This document shows, piece by piece, positions 6,858 to 16,261 of a DNA stretch of 45,487 bases. The stretch lies in contig NZ_JARUKW010000025.1 of assembly GCF_029688845.1 (NCBI RefSeq), forward strand, positions 1-45,487, in the 5' to 3' direction. This stretch comes from Natronococcus sp. A-GB1 (lineage in GTDB: Archaea; Halobacteriota; Halobacteria; Halobacteriales; Natrialbaceae). Below the pieces are notes generated by a model. That model saw only the letters and a program-made list of their open reading frames with translations, did not search any database and had not been told where the DNA came from. The translations under genes were made by a program, and so were the position numbers. Within the stretch, counting starts at the first letter, position 1; every line of letters begins with the position of its first letter.

Positions 6858-8180
6858 ATGGCATTGAGAAAGTATTTATGGAAACCAATTCTTAATTATC
6901 GCCATTCTGTCATCGATAGATACACCACTATCGAGAGCTGGGAGTCTCTTTCGGAGGAAGAAATCGCCGCGCTCTCCACCAGACGACTGCAGTCGCTTCT
7001 AGATCACGCATACGAGAACGTGCCCTACTACCGGGAAGCGTTCGATGCACGACCGGCAGCGACGAACCTGACCGAGCTGCCGGTCCTCGAGAAGGGGGAC
7101 CTCCAGCAGAACTTTGAGGGGTTGAAAAGTAACGACCTCCCCTCACGTGACTGGTATAAAAACGCCACCAGCGGATCGACGGGACAGCCGACGACGTTCG
7201 TCCAAGACAGCCACTACGCGTCGTTTCGTGACGGACTGAAACTGGTGTTCGACGAATGGGGCGGACGGGACATCTCGGACCCGAAGGTCAAGGTGTGGGG
7301 GGCGCAAGACGATCTCTCTACCGGTACATCTGTGCGGACGAAGGTAGGCAACTGGCTGCGAAACCTCACCTGGATCAACGCCTATTCGATGTCCGAGGAC
7401 GATCTCCGGCGGGCTGGCAGGGTGATCAACGACGAGAAGCCGGTGACCGTACACGCGTACGTCGAGGCCGTCACGAACCTCGCCAGCTTTCTCGAAGATC
7501 ACGACCTCTCGGTTCACTCACCGGCGTCAGTAATGACAACTGCGGGAACACTTCGCCCAGAGATGCGAGCGCAGATCGAGCGCGTGTTTGACTGTCCCGT
7601 TCACAATCGGTACGGCTCACGTGAACTCGGGACCGTTGCAAGCGAGTGCCGGTACGGAACGGGACTTCACTACTGTCCAATGCTCCATCATATCGAGATT
7701 CTGGATCCGACCACTCTCGAGCCCGTCGAGCCGGGGGAAACGGGTGAGATCGTGGTTACACTGTTGACGAACTACTCAATGCCACTCATCCGGTACCGTA
7801 TCGGAGACGTTGGCTCTTTCCGTAAGGTGCAGTGTGACTGTGGCTGTCGCTGGCCACTGCTTTCGAACGTCCAGGGGCGGGTGACCGATCATTTCGTTAC
7901 GCCTGACGGTACCCTCGTTTACCCCGGCGCACTTCGGAAAGCACTGTATCACTATGACTGGATCGATCGCTTTCAAATCCACCAGACCAGTACCGAGACC
8001 GTCGTCTTCCGGCTCGTCTCGAAGCAACACTCACCGCCGGAATCGGACCTCGAGGCGATCTCGTCCCGGGCCAAAAACGTCCTCGGTACGGATGTGACAG
8101 TCGAATTTGACTTTCCGGATGAGATCGAACGCGCGGATTCGGGGAAGTACCGATATACGATCTCTGATGTTTCGGTCTAG
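6858..8180 (+). CDS. CapK/PaaK-like adenylate-forming enzyme of the glycan cluster
   Basis: The protein has 440 residues of the phenylacetate-CoA ligase/coenzyme F390 synthetase superfamily. The ATP-binding P-loop is TSGSTGQPT (residues 104-112). YGSREL (about 252-257) and PLIRYRIGDVG (about 313) are the usual nucleotide-binding motifs. The CDCGC...QGRVTD stretch matches the family's C-terminal hinge. Such CapK-type proteins are frequent in capsule and surface-glycan loci, where they are thought to activate a carboxylic acid as an adenylate for glycan decoration. The acid here is unknown. It starts the plus-strand part of the cluster and ends 57 bases before the flippase gene, which has its own promoter. 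Confidence 0.85.
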   Translation: MALRKYLWKPILNYRHSVIDRYTTIESWESLSEEEIAALSTRRLQSLLDHAYENVPYYREAFDARPAATNLTELPVLEKGDLQQNFEGLKSNDLPSRDWYKNATSGSTGQPTTFVQDSHYASFRDGLKLVFDEWGGRDISDPKVKVWGAQDDLSTGTSVRTKVGNWLRNLTWINAYSMSEDDLRRAGRVINDEKPVTVHAYVEAVTNLASFLEDHDLSVHSPASVMTTAGTLRPEMRAQIERVFDCPVHNRYGSRELGTVASECRYGTGLHYCPMLHHIEILDPTTLEPVEPGETGEIVVTLLTNYSMPLIRYRIGDVGSFRKVQCDCGCRWPLLSNVQGRVTDHFVTPDGTLVYPGALRKALYHYDWIDRFQIHQTSTETVVFRLVSKQHSPPESDLEAISSRAKNVLGTDVTVEFDFPDEIERADSGKYRYTISDVSV

Positions 8181-8202
8181 CTAATACTACCGGCGAGTCG
8201 GA

Positions 8203-8212
8203 ATATATATCT
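8203..8212 (+). promoter_or_regulatory. TATA box of the flippase gene
   Basis: ATATATATCT is centred about 30 bases before the ATG at 8238, giving a nearly leaderless transcript. It supports the ATG rather than the in-frame TTG at 8232. Confidence 0.5.
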
Positions 8213-8237
8213 AAGACACTCTCTGCAATTCTTGATA

Positions 8238-9653
8238 ATGGATCTTCTCAGATCTGGTGCCAAGCTCCTATCCGCCCGGACGTTGTCTTCGATACTCACC
8301 TTTCTTGGGCTGGCGTACTTCGCTCGGACCGTCGGTGCAACGGAGCTTGGGGTCTTCTTTATGTTTCAGGCGCTGCTGTCCTTTCTCGTCATTCCCTCGA
8401 ACCTGGGCCTGCGGTTGGCTCTCGAAAAACGGATCAGTGAATCCAGCGATAACAAATCAGCGTATCTGACGACTGGGCTACTGATGAAGGTCGCTCTCCT
8501 GGCTGGTGTCGCACTGCTGGTTCTCGCTCTCGATACGTATATCACCCAGTACCTCGGTGCGGATCTCACCCTTTATCTCATCATTGCACTCGTCTGCCGG
8601 GAGCTGGGCGAGTTGATGGTCGGAGTTATTCGTGGGGAGCTCAGAGTCGGAGAGACAGCGATCCTGCAGCTGGCATATTCGACTGGGTGGATCGGAACGG
8701 GTGTCGTGCTCACGACGATCGGGTACGGTCTTTACGGCCTCGTCTATGCCCTCATCGTCGGGTATCTCGCAAAACTTCTCTGGGCGATCCACCGACAACG
8801 AACACCGTTTGGGAAACCGAATCTCGCGCTCGGTTGGTCGCTTGCCGGCTACGGTGTCTACAGTATTATTCCGTCGATCGATGGCGAGGTTCACAACTGG
8901 ATGGATATCTTCCTGATCAGCCTCTTTATGACGCCGGCAGCTGTCGCTGCGTACGAGTTCGCCTGGCGGATCTCGGAGGTGTTCAAGGTCCTCATCAGCG
9001 CGATCAGCGAGACGATATTCCCACAGATCAGCGCCTGGGACGCAGAAGGGTCCGTTCAGCAACTCGAGGAAATGATTCCACGAGCGATCACGCCCGGACT
9101 CATCCTCGTTATTCCTGCTACAGCCGGCGCGTGGCTCCTCGGCGAGGAACTGCTGGAAATAGTTTTCGGAGCCGAATACGCCGTCGCCGGCGGCGCACTC
9201 GTGATTCTCCTCGCCGGAAAGGCCCCACGAATGATTCGAGCGGTGGTCGGAAAATGTCTTCTCGGAATCGATCGAGCGGACCGCGTCACTATCGCAGCCG
9301 TCGTCGATATCGTCGCAAACGTGGTGCTCAACATTATTCTCATACAGTTGTTCGGGCTCGCCGGCGCGGCGCTTGGAACCACGCTGTCGCTTCTCATCGG
9401 CCTCGGAGTGAGATGGTGGTTCTTATCGCAAGAGCTGACCGTCTCGGTCGAGTGGCGGTCTGCCGTCTGGTCGCTGGGCGCCAGTGGCGTTATGTTCGTC
9501 GTGCTCTGGGCCGTGCTCTCGTTCGTCGAGATCTCTGGACTCGTGTCGCTTCTTCTCGCCGTTGCCAGCGGAGCGATGATCTACTTTGCGACCCTCTCAC
9601 TGAACGATCGTCTCCGAACTGACGCTCGATCACTCTTCCAGGCGTTCCTTTGA
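8238..9653 (+). CDS. Wzx-type polysaccharide flippase
   Basis: The protein has 471 residues and is almost wholly hydrophobic, with about 12-14 membrane helices. The N-terminus (LRSGAKLLSARTLSSILTFLG) is the typical first helix of the MATE-like polysaccharide exporter family, and charged residues cluster in the loops as in RfbX/Wzx proteins. It would turn a polyprenyl-linked oligosaccharide from the inner to the outer leaflet. It follows the CapK-like gene and precedes a GT4 gene, so it belongs to the first glycan module. A second flippase gene lies at 22694-24157. Confidence 0.9.
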   Translation: MDLLRSGAKLLSARTLSSILTFLGLAYFARTVGATELGVFFMFQALLSFLVIPSNLGLRLALEKRISESSDNKSAYLTTGLLMKVALLAGVALLVLALDTYITQYLGADLTLYLIIALVCRELGELMVGVIRGELRVGETAILQLAYSTGWIGTGVVLTTIGYGLYGLVYALIVGYLAKLLWAIHRQRTPFGKPNLALGWSLAGYGVYSIIPSIDGEVHNWMDIFLISLFMTPAAVAAYEFAWRISEVFKVLISAISETIFPQISAWDAEGSVQQLEEMIPRAITPGLILVIPATAGAWLLGEELLEIVFGAEYAVAGGALVILLAGKAPRMIRAVVGKCLLGIDRADRVTIAAVVDIVANVVLNIILIQLFGLAGAALGTTLSLLIGLGVRWWFLSQELTVSVEWRSAVWSLGASGVMFVVLWAVLSFVEISGLVSLLLAVASGAMIYFATLSLNDRLRTDARSLFQAFL

Positions 9654-10085
9654 TGTGAACGAACAAAACCACACGTCGTACTCGTCCGTTCCGGGCTGTC
9701 GGTTCTGGCGGTGACACCGTACACTCACCTGGTCACCTCCGGTTTATCCGGCTGACAAGGAGCGTTCGGCCAAAGCCACACCTCCCGTCCGAATTCGGTT
9801 TTTACTCCCACAGGGGGCGGAGCCAGAGCCGTTTCGGCTGACGGTCTCATACAGCAACCCCCTCTAATTCATAGTTTCTTTCCATAATATTTTTGTATCT
9901 AAGTGATAGTGTATTATCTATTCAAACAAGATGGATATTCCTTGGTCAATAGCAGTCAACCGTATTATGGAACCGCCCCACGAACGGGGTCCGCTGTCGA
10001 CCGGGACCGACAACCACCTGTGTCACTGGCGGCTCAGCCTCCGGTCTCGAACGTCTACGAGCGGGACCGCCCGCCAGAGGAGAGC
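9654..10085. other. Intergenic region, about 430 bases
   Basis: No confident gene. An AT-rich stretch at 9868-9925 (CATAATATTTTTGTAT and following) looks like a promoter. An open frame extends upstream of 10086 to 9903, but its composition is not coding-like and it is not called. Confidence 0.4.
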
Positions 10086-10301
10086 ATGACGGACTCGATC
10101 TCCCTCGAGTGGACGCCCGCGAACGCGCCTCGACGGCGGCTCGTCTTTAGATCGCTGGATGCAGGCGGCTGGACCTGCCTCACGATGGAACAGCGGGGTG
10201 ATGGGTGGCAGCTTGCTGACCAGGAGATCGTCACCGACGTCGAGTTTGACCAGTCAGCGTCAGAAGACGGGTTTGGGATCACCGGATATCACGGACCGTA
10301 G
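10086..10301 (+). CDS. Small acidic haloarchaeal hypothetical protein
   Basis: The product has 71 residues starting MTDSISLEWTPANAPRRR. The sequence is compact and acidic with several aromatic residues (WTCL, GWQL) and ends GITGYHGP. It has coding-like codon use from the ATG at 10086 and little upstream. I recall similar short proteins in haloarchaea but no named family. It probably folds as a small beta domain. It lies 103 bases before a GT4 gene on the same strand. Confidence 0.55.
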   Translation: MTDSISLEWTPANAPRRRLVFRSLDAGGWTCLTMEQRGDGWQLADQEIVTDVEFDQSASEDGFGITGYHGP

Positions 10302-10404
10302 CCCCTCGAGTGAGTAGCTTACGCGTTCGTGTTCGTTCTCGGTCCGCGTCACGGTTGGTAATCGAAACCCGTATGCATCCGATACGTCTCTGCACGAGCG
10401 CTCC

Positions 10405-11502
10405 ATGGTGAACCACGACCGCGTCGCGCTCTTCGTTCCTGGACTGTTCGGTGGCGGAGCGGAACGGATGATGATTCATATTGCCAATCGGCTTTCAGAG
10501 GACTACACCGTCGACTTCATCGTGAATACTGTCGAGGGAGAGTACGCCGATCAGCTTCGAGACGGGATCACGGTCCACGAACTCCAAGCACCGTATCTGT
10601 TCGCCGCTGTCGGTCCCCTGGCTCGCTATCTGTGGAAGCAGCAGCCGTCCACTCTCCTCTCGACGATGGACTCCGCCAATCTGGTCTCGATCTGGGCTAA
10701 GTCTCTCGCCAGATCCGATGCGACGCTCGCGATTCGGATTCCAAACACCATGTCACAGCGGACAGCCGACTACGAGACGCTCCGGTACAAGCTGATCCCG
10801 CGGCTCGCGAGGCTGTTCTATCCGCTTGCGGACGAAATTATCGCGATCTCTGAGGGTGTCGCCGTGGATCTCGCCGAGATCACCGGACTGCCGCCTGAGG
10901 AACTCTCCGTTGTCTACAACCCGGTGGTGACCGACGAGCTGTATGACCTCGCCGCCGAACCGGCGCCACATCCGTGGCTGGCCGAGGACATCCCAGTTAT
11001 TCTGGGCGCCGGACGGCTCGTCGATCAGAAGGACTTCGACACACTGATCCGCGCACACGCACGCCTCAGCGAGCGTCGAGCCGTCCGCCTTCTCATCATC
11101 GGGAAGGGAGAAAATGAGGACTCGCTCCGGAGGCTCGCCGGCGAGCTTGGGACCGAACACTCGGTTTCGTTTCCGGGCTTCGCCAGCAACCCCTATGCAT
11201 ATATGGCCCATGCAGACGTGTTTGCGATGTCCTCTGCGTGGGAGGGGTTCGGTAACGTATTGGTCGAGGCGATGGCCTGTGAGACTCCAGTCGTTGCGAC
11301 CGACTGTGAAAGCGGACCGGCAGAGATCCTGGAGGACGGTACGTACGGCCCGCTCGTTCCGGTCGGTGATGCCGACCGCCTTGCAGGTGCGCTGGCGTAC
11401 CTCCTCGAGAACCCGACCACCGACCAGCAACTAGCCCACCGTGCGGAGGACTTCACGCTGGATTCGATCATCCCCCAGTACAGGCGCGTTTTAGGTCTCT
11501 GA
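10405..11502 (+). CDS. Glycosyltransferase family 4 (GT-B fold)
   Basis: The protein has 365 residues. The N-terminal domain opens with VALFVPGLFGGGAERM, the donor/acceptor loop of GT4 enzymes. The C-terminal domain has GAGRLVDQKDFDTLI, the sugar-nucleotide-binding start, then the E-x7-E motif EGFGNVLVE, followed by ATDCESGPAEIL. It likely adds a hexose or similar sugar from a nucleotide donor to a lipid-linked glycan at the cytoplasmic face. Its 3' end overlaps the convergent beta-propeller gene by 12 bases. Sugar specificity cannot be read from the sequence. Confidence 0.92.
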   Translation: MVNHDRVALFVPGLFGGGAERMMIHIANRLSEDYTVDFIVNTVEGEYADQLRDGITVHELQAPYLFAAVGPLARYLWKQQPSTLLSTMDSANLVSIWAKSLARSDATLAIRIPNTMSQRTADYETLRYKLIPRLARLFYPLADEIIAISEGVAVDLAEITGLPPEELSVVYNPVVTDELYDLAAEPAPHPWLAEDIPVILGAGRLVDQKDFDTLIRAHARLSERRAVRLLIIGKGENEDSLRRLAGELGTEHSVSFPGFASNPYAYMAHADVFAMSSAWEGFGNVLVEAMACETPVVATDCESGPAEILEDGTYGPLVPVGDADRLAGALAYLLENPTTDQQLAHRAEDFTLDSIIPQYRRVLGL

Positions 11503-12765
11503 GCCGAACTCCACGACGTAGGTGTTCCGGGAGCCCTCATGGGCCGAGTCTATCGAAATCGCCTCTCCGGTCCGATCCCACCGAGGGTGTAGGTCGCATC
11601 TCGTTTCCCCCTCGTACTCCAGTGGGGCTAGAAACCTGCCGAGCGTGGCCGTCTCCTCCCGTACTCGATCGTAGAGCAACAGATGCCGCTGGCGTGCGCG
11701 GTCGGGATAGGTGTCCGTCACCACCACCCGTTCGTTGGGCGAGATGCTGGGATGGCCGTCCCCATACCGGTTCAGTTCGGCATCGCCGAACGGCTCGACC
11801 GTGTGCTCGGTGACGTCTACCCGGTAGTAGCCCGTTTCACCCTCTGGCCCCTGTCCCCAGACGACGAGCGAGTCCTCGTCGAGCCAGCAGTAGTGAGAGA
11901 CGATACGGGTATCCAGCAGGAGGTCAAGCGACCCGCTTCGATCACCCAGATACAGCCTCGAGAAGCGGCCATCATCCCCCTCCCACCGGTGCATGAACAC
12001 GAACCGGGCGCCACCGGGTGCGTAGAGTGCATGGTTGACCCAGTGGGTGGCGTCAGCCATCTCTGGGCGGGGTTGATTCCTTCGCAGGCGCTCGAGATCG
12101 ACAAGCAGTTCCGACTCATCCGTTTCGAGATCGAGCCACCAGAGCCCATCTCTGGTGGGCGGCAACTCGGCGTCGAACCGCTCCGAAGGGGGGGTGTAGC
12201 CGTACTCGGGGCGGACCGCCGCGAGACGACGATAGTTGAGCGACAGCGCCTGGGATCCGTCCGGATGGACGGTCTGAATCGGGGTCGTCAGCTCGCGGAC
12301 GGGCCTCCCACTCGGCGTGACGATTCGGCTTCCGTACTCGCCGTCGACCAGATCGTTGTAGATGAGCGTCGCATCCGGTCCCGGAAGCCACTGAGTCATC
12401 GCCCCCTGTTGGTAGTTCCAAAGAGGGGTCTCGTCGATAACCGTCCGCTCACCGTCGGCGAGTACGACGATCTCTGCGGTCGACCGGTCGTCCTGTACCC
12501 GGTGGACGACCGCACGCTCGCCGCTTGGCGACCACGGTACCTTATCGAAGTAGCCGAAGAACACCTCTCCTGAAAGCGGTGGACAGTCGAACGTCTCTGC
12601 AAGCGTGCGAACGGTGGCGTCCGGATGCGCCGTCGCCTCGAACCCCCGCTCACGAAAGAGGTGGTAGTTCGATCGTTGGTAGTATCGTTTGATTCGGGAC
12701 TTGAGCGTCGGGTGCTGCTCGAGGAGCCGTGCGACCGAGCGCTCGATCGGGTTGTACGTTGCCAT
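11491..12765 (-). CDS. Beta-propeller-like protein of the glycan cluster
   Basis: The protein has 424 residues from MATYNPIERS. The ATG lies one base after the stop of the upstream GT4 gene, so the two are cotranscribed. The sequence shows repeated blades of about 45-60 residues with TolB/WD40-like patterns: WSPSGERAVVH, WLPGPDATLIYND, LYAPGGARFVFMHRW, HPSISPNERVVVTDTY and LHPRWDRTGEAISID. There is no signal peptide or membrane segment, so it appears cytosolic. It somewhat resembles the propellers of oligogalacturonate-lyase-like proteins found in surface-glycan loci, but no catalytic set is evident. It may bind or process a sugar, or organise the assembly enzymes. Confidence 0.7.
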   Translation of the reverse strand: MATYNPIERSVARLLEQHPTLKSRIKRYYQRSNYHLFRERGFEATAHPDATVRTLAETFDCPPLSGEVFFGYFDKVPWSPSGERAVVHRVQDDRSTAEIVVLADGERTVIDETPLWNYQQGAMTQWLPGPDATLIYNDLVDGEYGSRIVTPSGRPVRELTTPIQTVHPDGSQALSLNYRRLAAVRPEYGYTPPSERFDAELPPTRDGLWWLDLETDESELLVDLERLRRNQPRPEMADATHWVNHALYAPGGARFVFMHRWEGDDGRFSRLYLGDRSGSLDLLLDTRIVSHYCWLDEDSLVVWGQGPEGETGYYRVDVTEHTVEPFGDAELNRYGDGHPSISPNERVVVTDTYPDRARQRHLLLYDRVREETATLGRFLAPLEYEGETRCDLHPRWDRTGEAISIDSAHEGSRNTYVVEFGSET

Positions 12766-12766
12766 G

Positions 12767-13879
12767 TTATCTGCCGATAGCGTCTTTGTAGAGCTGCTGG
12801 TAGTTTTCCGACATCGACTTCGCACTGAGTTCGTTCTGTGCAATCTCGACCGCCGCCTGGGAGTGCGCGCCGTCCGTCTCTGCCAGCAGCGCGTCGAGCG
12901 CGGTCGCGAGTTCGGTCTCGGTTTCCAGGTGGAACATCGTTCCGGCTTCCGGATTATACTGGAGGATCTCCCTGTGTGGCCCAATATCGGACAGACACAC
13001 CGGTAAGCCGGTCGCCAGCGCCTCCATTACCGAGTTGGGGAGCCCCTCGGCTTTCGATGGGGAGAGAAAGCAGTCGGCCGCACGGAGGTACTCCTTGACG
13101 TTGTCTACCCAGCCTTCGAGTCGGACGTTGTCGTGTGAGGCAGCAATCGATTCACAGTCGTCTCTGAGCGGTCCGTCGCCGAGGAGGACGAGCGTCGACT
13201 CTGCGGCGCTGTCGCTCCGTAGAAAGCCACGAATAGCCGTCTGTGGATCCTTTCTCGGAATCAACGACCCGGTGAACACGACGACGTTGTCCGCTCGTGT
13301 AAGCCCTAGCCGTTCTCGGATTTCGTGCCGTTTAGCCGCAGACGCTGGTTGGTACTGGGTACAGTCAACCCCGTTCTGGATCGCGTCTGCGGTGATCCCA
13401 AACTCGCTGACCTGGTCGGCGATCGTCTGTGAGCAGGCGACCGTTCGGTCTAACCGGCGGTAGGTGTCGAGGTGTTTCCACGCCATCACTTTTCCCTGCA
13501 GTTCGCCGTACTTTGCCGGATAATCCTTGTGCGGATTGTTTCGGATGGTCGTGAGTCGAGTGTATCCGCGGAGAAAGTGTGCCGAGAGCGTGTCCGCTCT
13601 GATCCCCTGTGTATGGATGAGATCCGGATCGATCGTCTCGACCGCCGACCGGAGCCGAAGCGGACCGACCGTCGCACCGGCAACTCGTGAGAGGTTCAGT
13701 GACCCGAACTCGGCCTCAACGTCTTTGAACTGTTCGGCTGCTGAATCGTCCGGTTCTGGGGAGAGTGTGAGGACGAACGGATCAAACTCCGCGGAGAGAT
13801 GGTCGAGAAGGCTGTATAACTGATTCGTAGGGCCGCTTTGTCGGAGTGTTGAAACGATGTAGAGGGTGTCGATGGTCAT
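12767..13879 (-). CDS. Glycosyltransferase family 4 (GT-B fold)
   Basis: The protein has 370 residues. LYIVSTLRQSGPTNQL is the N-terminal Rossmann start and DLIHTQGIRAD is also typical. In the C-terminal domain FTGSLIPRKDPQTAI, GDGPLRDD and the E-x7-E motif EGLPNSVME follow in order. It probably transfers a sugar to the growing lipid-linked glycan in the cytoplasm. It precedes the beta-propeller gene with only one base between them. An AT-rich stretch at 13923-13950 upstream is a possible promoter. Confidence 0.92.
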   Translation of the reverse strand: MTIDTLYIVSTLRQSGPTNQLYSLLDHLSAEFDPFVLTLSPEPDDSAAEQFKDVEAEFGSLNLSRVAGATVGPLRLRSAVETIDPDLIHTQGIRADTLSAHFLRGYTRLTTIRNNPHKDYPAKYGELQGKVMAWKHLDTYRRLDRTVACSQTIADQVSEFGITADAIQNGVDCTQYQPASAAKRHEIRERLGLTRADNVVVFTGSLIPRKDPQTAIRGFLRSDSAAESTLVLLGDGPLRDDCESIAASHDNVRLEGWVDNVKEYLRAADCFLSPSKAEGLPNSVMEALATGLPVCLSDIGPHREILQYNPEAGTMFHLETETELATALDALLAETDGAHSQAAVEIAQNELSAKSMSENYQQLYKDAIGR

Positions 13880-13958
13880 AGATTGAAGTGCGAATCCACC
13901 AGTCTGCCTGTGTTGTTCCCTACAGTATAAATTAAATGTTTTATATGCGCACTGATCA

Positions 13959-14804
13959 TTATCTCAATAAGTTATTGTAAATAAAGCCTCGAACCGGTTT
14001 CGGTGCAAGTCTGACCGGAATCCGATACAGAATGTTCACTATAAATGCTAAGAACGTGATGTAGCCGGACTGTAGAAACTCGTAGTAGAGCAAAAACTCC
14101 GTTTTGGCGTACTCGAACCCTCCCCGTCGATCGTACAGCTCCGCGCCAGCCCGAGCTTTTACCAGAACCTCCGGCAGATTTGTGATGGTGTATCCGTGAT
14201 CGAGGAGGCGGATCCACAGCTCGTGATCCTGCATCGATCGTCGGTCTCCGTACCCGCCGGCGGCCAGAATAGCGCTCTTTCGGTACATGACCGTCGGATG
14301 ATTGAGGGGACAGCGGTACGCTGCTCGCTCGGCAGCCTCCTCAGAGTCCGTTGGCACGGACCGGATGCCGTCGATCTGGTCGGGATCGTCACTGAACTCG
14401 GCGATATAGCCACCCAGAACGTCCACGTTCGGGTTCTCAGTCATAAACGTCACCTGTTTTTCTAACCGTGTCGGTACCGAGATGTCGTCCGCATCCATCC
14501 GTGCAACTAACTCGTACGAACAGTGTTCGAGGCCGACCTGTAGTGCCCGTCCCAGCCCCTGGTTCTCGTCGAGTACAACGATGTTGACCGTCTCCGGGTG
14601 TTTCTGTTGCCACGTCGTGAGTACCTCGGCCAACTCCTCATCGATCGGCCCGTCTTGTACAATTACGAGCTCCGTCGGTTGTCGTGTCTGCCAGAAAATG
14701 CTCTCGATAGCGGTATCGACGTGTCCGGGTTTGTCCCCCGAATATACCGAGAGCAGCATCGATATCTCCGTCCCCGACGCATCGTTCGTATTAGGCTCGT
14801 TCAT
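13959..14804 (-). CDS. Glycosyltransferase family 2
   Basis: The protein has 281 residues of the GT-A fold. The start ISMLLSVYSGDKPGHVD and VIVQDGPID mark the nucleotide-sugar-binding part. ARMDADDIS carries the metal-binding DxD motif. QDHELWIRLLDHG contains the catalytic acid region of this family. The tail (YITFLAFIVNILYRIPV) is hydrophobic and may hold it on the membrane. Its ATG overlaps the stop of the phosphoglycosyl transferase gene (ATGA at 14801-14804), so it probably acts right after chain initiation. Confidence 0.92.
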   Translation of the reverse strand: MNEPNTNDASGTEISMLLSVYSGDKPGHVDTAIESIFWQTRQPTELVIVQDGPIDEELAEVLTTWQQKHPETVNIVVLDENQGLGRALQVGLEHCSYELVARMDADDISVPTRLEKQVTFMTENPNVDVLGGYIAEFSDDPDQIDGIRSVPTDSEEAAERAAYRCPLNHPTVMYRKSAILAAGGYGDRRSMQDHELWIRLLDHGYTITNLPEVLVKARAGAELYDRRGGFEYAKTEFLLYYEFLQSGYITFLAFIVNILYRIPVRLAPKPVRGFIYNNLLR

Positions 14805-16261
14805 TGCTCAGTTGAGTCAGTTTGCTCGTTTGATGATAGACTCGATTCGTCCTGTGGATCCTGGCCGGTGAGCAGGTCACAGCTATCGGTAGCGACCTGC
14901 CACAGTTGAAGTGCAACAATACGGAGATCGAACCACATTGATTGCTTTTCGATATACTCTAGATCGCACTGGAGCTTTTCCTCCGCATCGGTGCTATCGA
15001 TATCGCGGATCTGGGCCAGTCCTGTGAGACCGGGGGTTACGGCCCACCGTTTCGACCAGCAATCGATGTCTTCCCGCAGTAGTCGTTCCTCTTCGGTCCA
15101 CACCGGTCGCGGGCCAACGACGCTCATCTCTCCCGTCAGGATTGATAACAACTGCGGTATTTCATCGAGGTGTGTTTTCCGGAGCACGTGACCGACAGGA
15201 GTAATCCGGTCCCGACAGCAGCCCGGGTTCGCATCTTCGCTCTCCGGCAGCATCGACCGAAACTTCCAGACCGAAAACGTGCCGCCCAGTCGTGCTGTTC
15301 GTCGCTGTCCATAGAGGAGCGGACCGGGGGAGTCGAGCTTGATTGCGACAGCGATGAGCACCAGGAGTGGTGCTGTAACTACCAACGCTAGCGTAGCAAA
15401 GACCAGATCGAACAGTCGCTTTGCCAGCCGACCGTACCACGGCCAGGGCTGCAAATCCACCCGCAAGAACTCTCCAGTAGCGTTCTCGGTGGTAAGAACC
15501 TGTGTTGCGAGTGAGTCGCGGACCAGCGCGTTCACATTCTGCTCGCGGCATATCCGTAACGTTCCGAACCGCTCTGTCCGATCGTAACGCTCGAAGGCGA
15601 GCACGACAGTATCGATATCGGACTCCCGTAGAACGTATGGAAACTGCGAAAGTCCCCCAACGCGTTCGGTTCCGGAGATTCCCTCGAGTCGGTTCGTTGT
15701 TCGAACTCCACCGTCGGTCACGACAGGGGTCGTTGGATCAGATGTTTCTTCTTCCGAGTGGGTCATCTCAACCGATTGATCGACGAGCGCGGGGGAAAGG
15801 AATCCGACCGGGGCGGTCGGTGCGGACTGGATCGCTGCTCTGATGTGCCCGGGGTTGTTGCCGATCACCAGCACTCGGTGGTCTCCGGCGTAACGCCGAC
15901 ACACTACGTACCACACAGGTAGCGATAGGAATAGAAGAGTCCCGGTTACAGCCGTTGTTAGTACTCCCGGTGCAGTCGCGATTCCTACCGTACTAAGCCC
16001 CAACAGTGTGATACAGGCGATTCCAAGTTGCTTTCCGGTTTGCTGGAGTACCGTCACCACTGAACGTGGCTGCGGTGTATAGAGGGGCGCAAGCGACAGA
16101 CCTACAACAACGCTAATCAGTGTGATGGAGGGAAGAGTGGCTGTCCCGGGGACGGAAAACGTCGGACTCGTTCCTAGAGAGCTACCGAGGAACCCTGCCC
16201 CGAATGCAAGCAGCACTGTCCCCCCTACTGCTGCTCCGCGATATTTCCACCCGAATACCAT
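14801..16261 (-). CDS. Polyprenyl glycosylphosphotransferase (WbaP/WcaJ-like)
   Basis: The protein has 486 residues. Four or five membrane helices occupy about residues 10-125 and a degenerate nucleotide-binding-like region about 130-260. The catalytic bacterial sugar transferase domain begins at about 285 with LFDLVFATLALVVTAPLLV. Its motifs are WKFRSM, THLDEIPQLLSILTGEMS and VVGPRPVW. The enzyme transfers a sugar-1-phosphate to a polyprenyl phosphate and so starts glycan assembly. It is the only initiating transferase in the window, although there are two flippase/polymerase sets. A TATA-like box (16284-16296) lies about 28 bases before its ATG and likely drives it with the GT2 gene. Confidence 0.93.
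   Translation of the reverse strand: MVFGWKYRGAAVGGTVLLAFGAGFLGSSLGTSPTFSVPGTATLPSITLISVVVGLSLAPLYTPQPRSVVTVLQQTGKQLGIACITLLGLSTVGIATAPGVLTTAVTGTLLFLSLPVWYVVCRRYAGDHRVLVIGNNPGHIRAAIQSAPTAPVGFLSPALVDQSVEMTHSEEETSDPTTPVVTDGGVRTTNRLEGISGTERVGGLSQFPYVLRESDIDTVVLAFERYDRTERFGTLRICREQNVNALVRDSLATQVLTTENATGEFLRVDLQPWPWYGRLAKRLFDLVFATLALVVTAPLLVLIAVAIKLDSPGPLLYGQRRTARLGGTFSVWKFRSMLPESEDANPGCCRDRITPVGHVLRKTHLDEIPQLLSILTGEMSVVGPRPVWTEEERLLREDIDCWSKRWAVTPGLTGLAQIRDIDSTDAEEKLQCDLEYIEKQSMWFDLRIVALQLWQVATDSCDLLTGQDPQDESSLSSNEQTDSTEQ

Noticed and set aside
8687-9622. 311-residue Arg-rich plus-strand frame inside the flippase gene
   Set aside because: Out of frame with a clear membrane protein; no hydrophobic segments or motifs.
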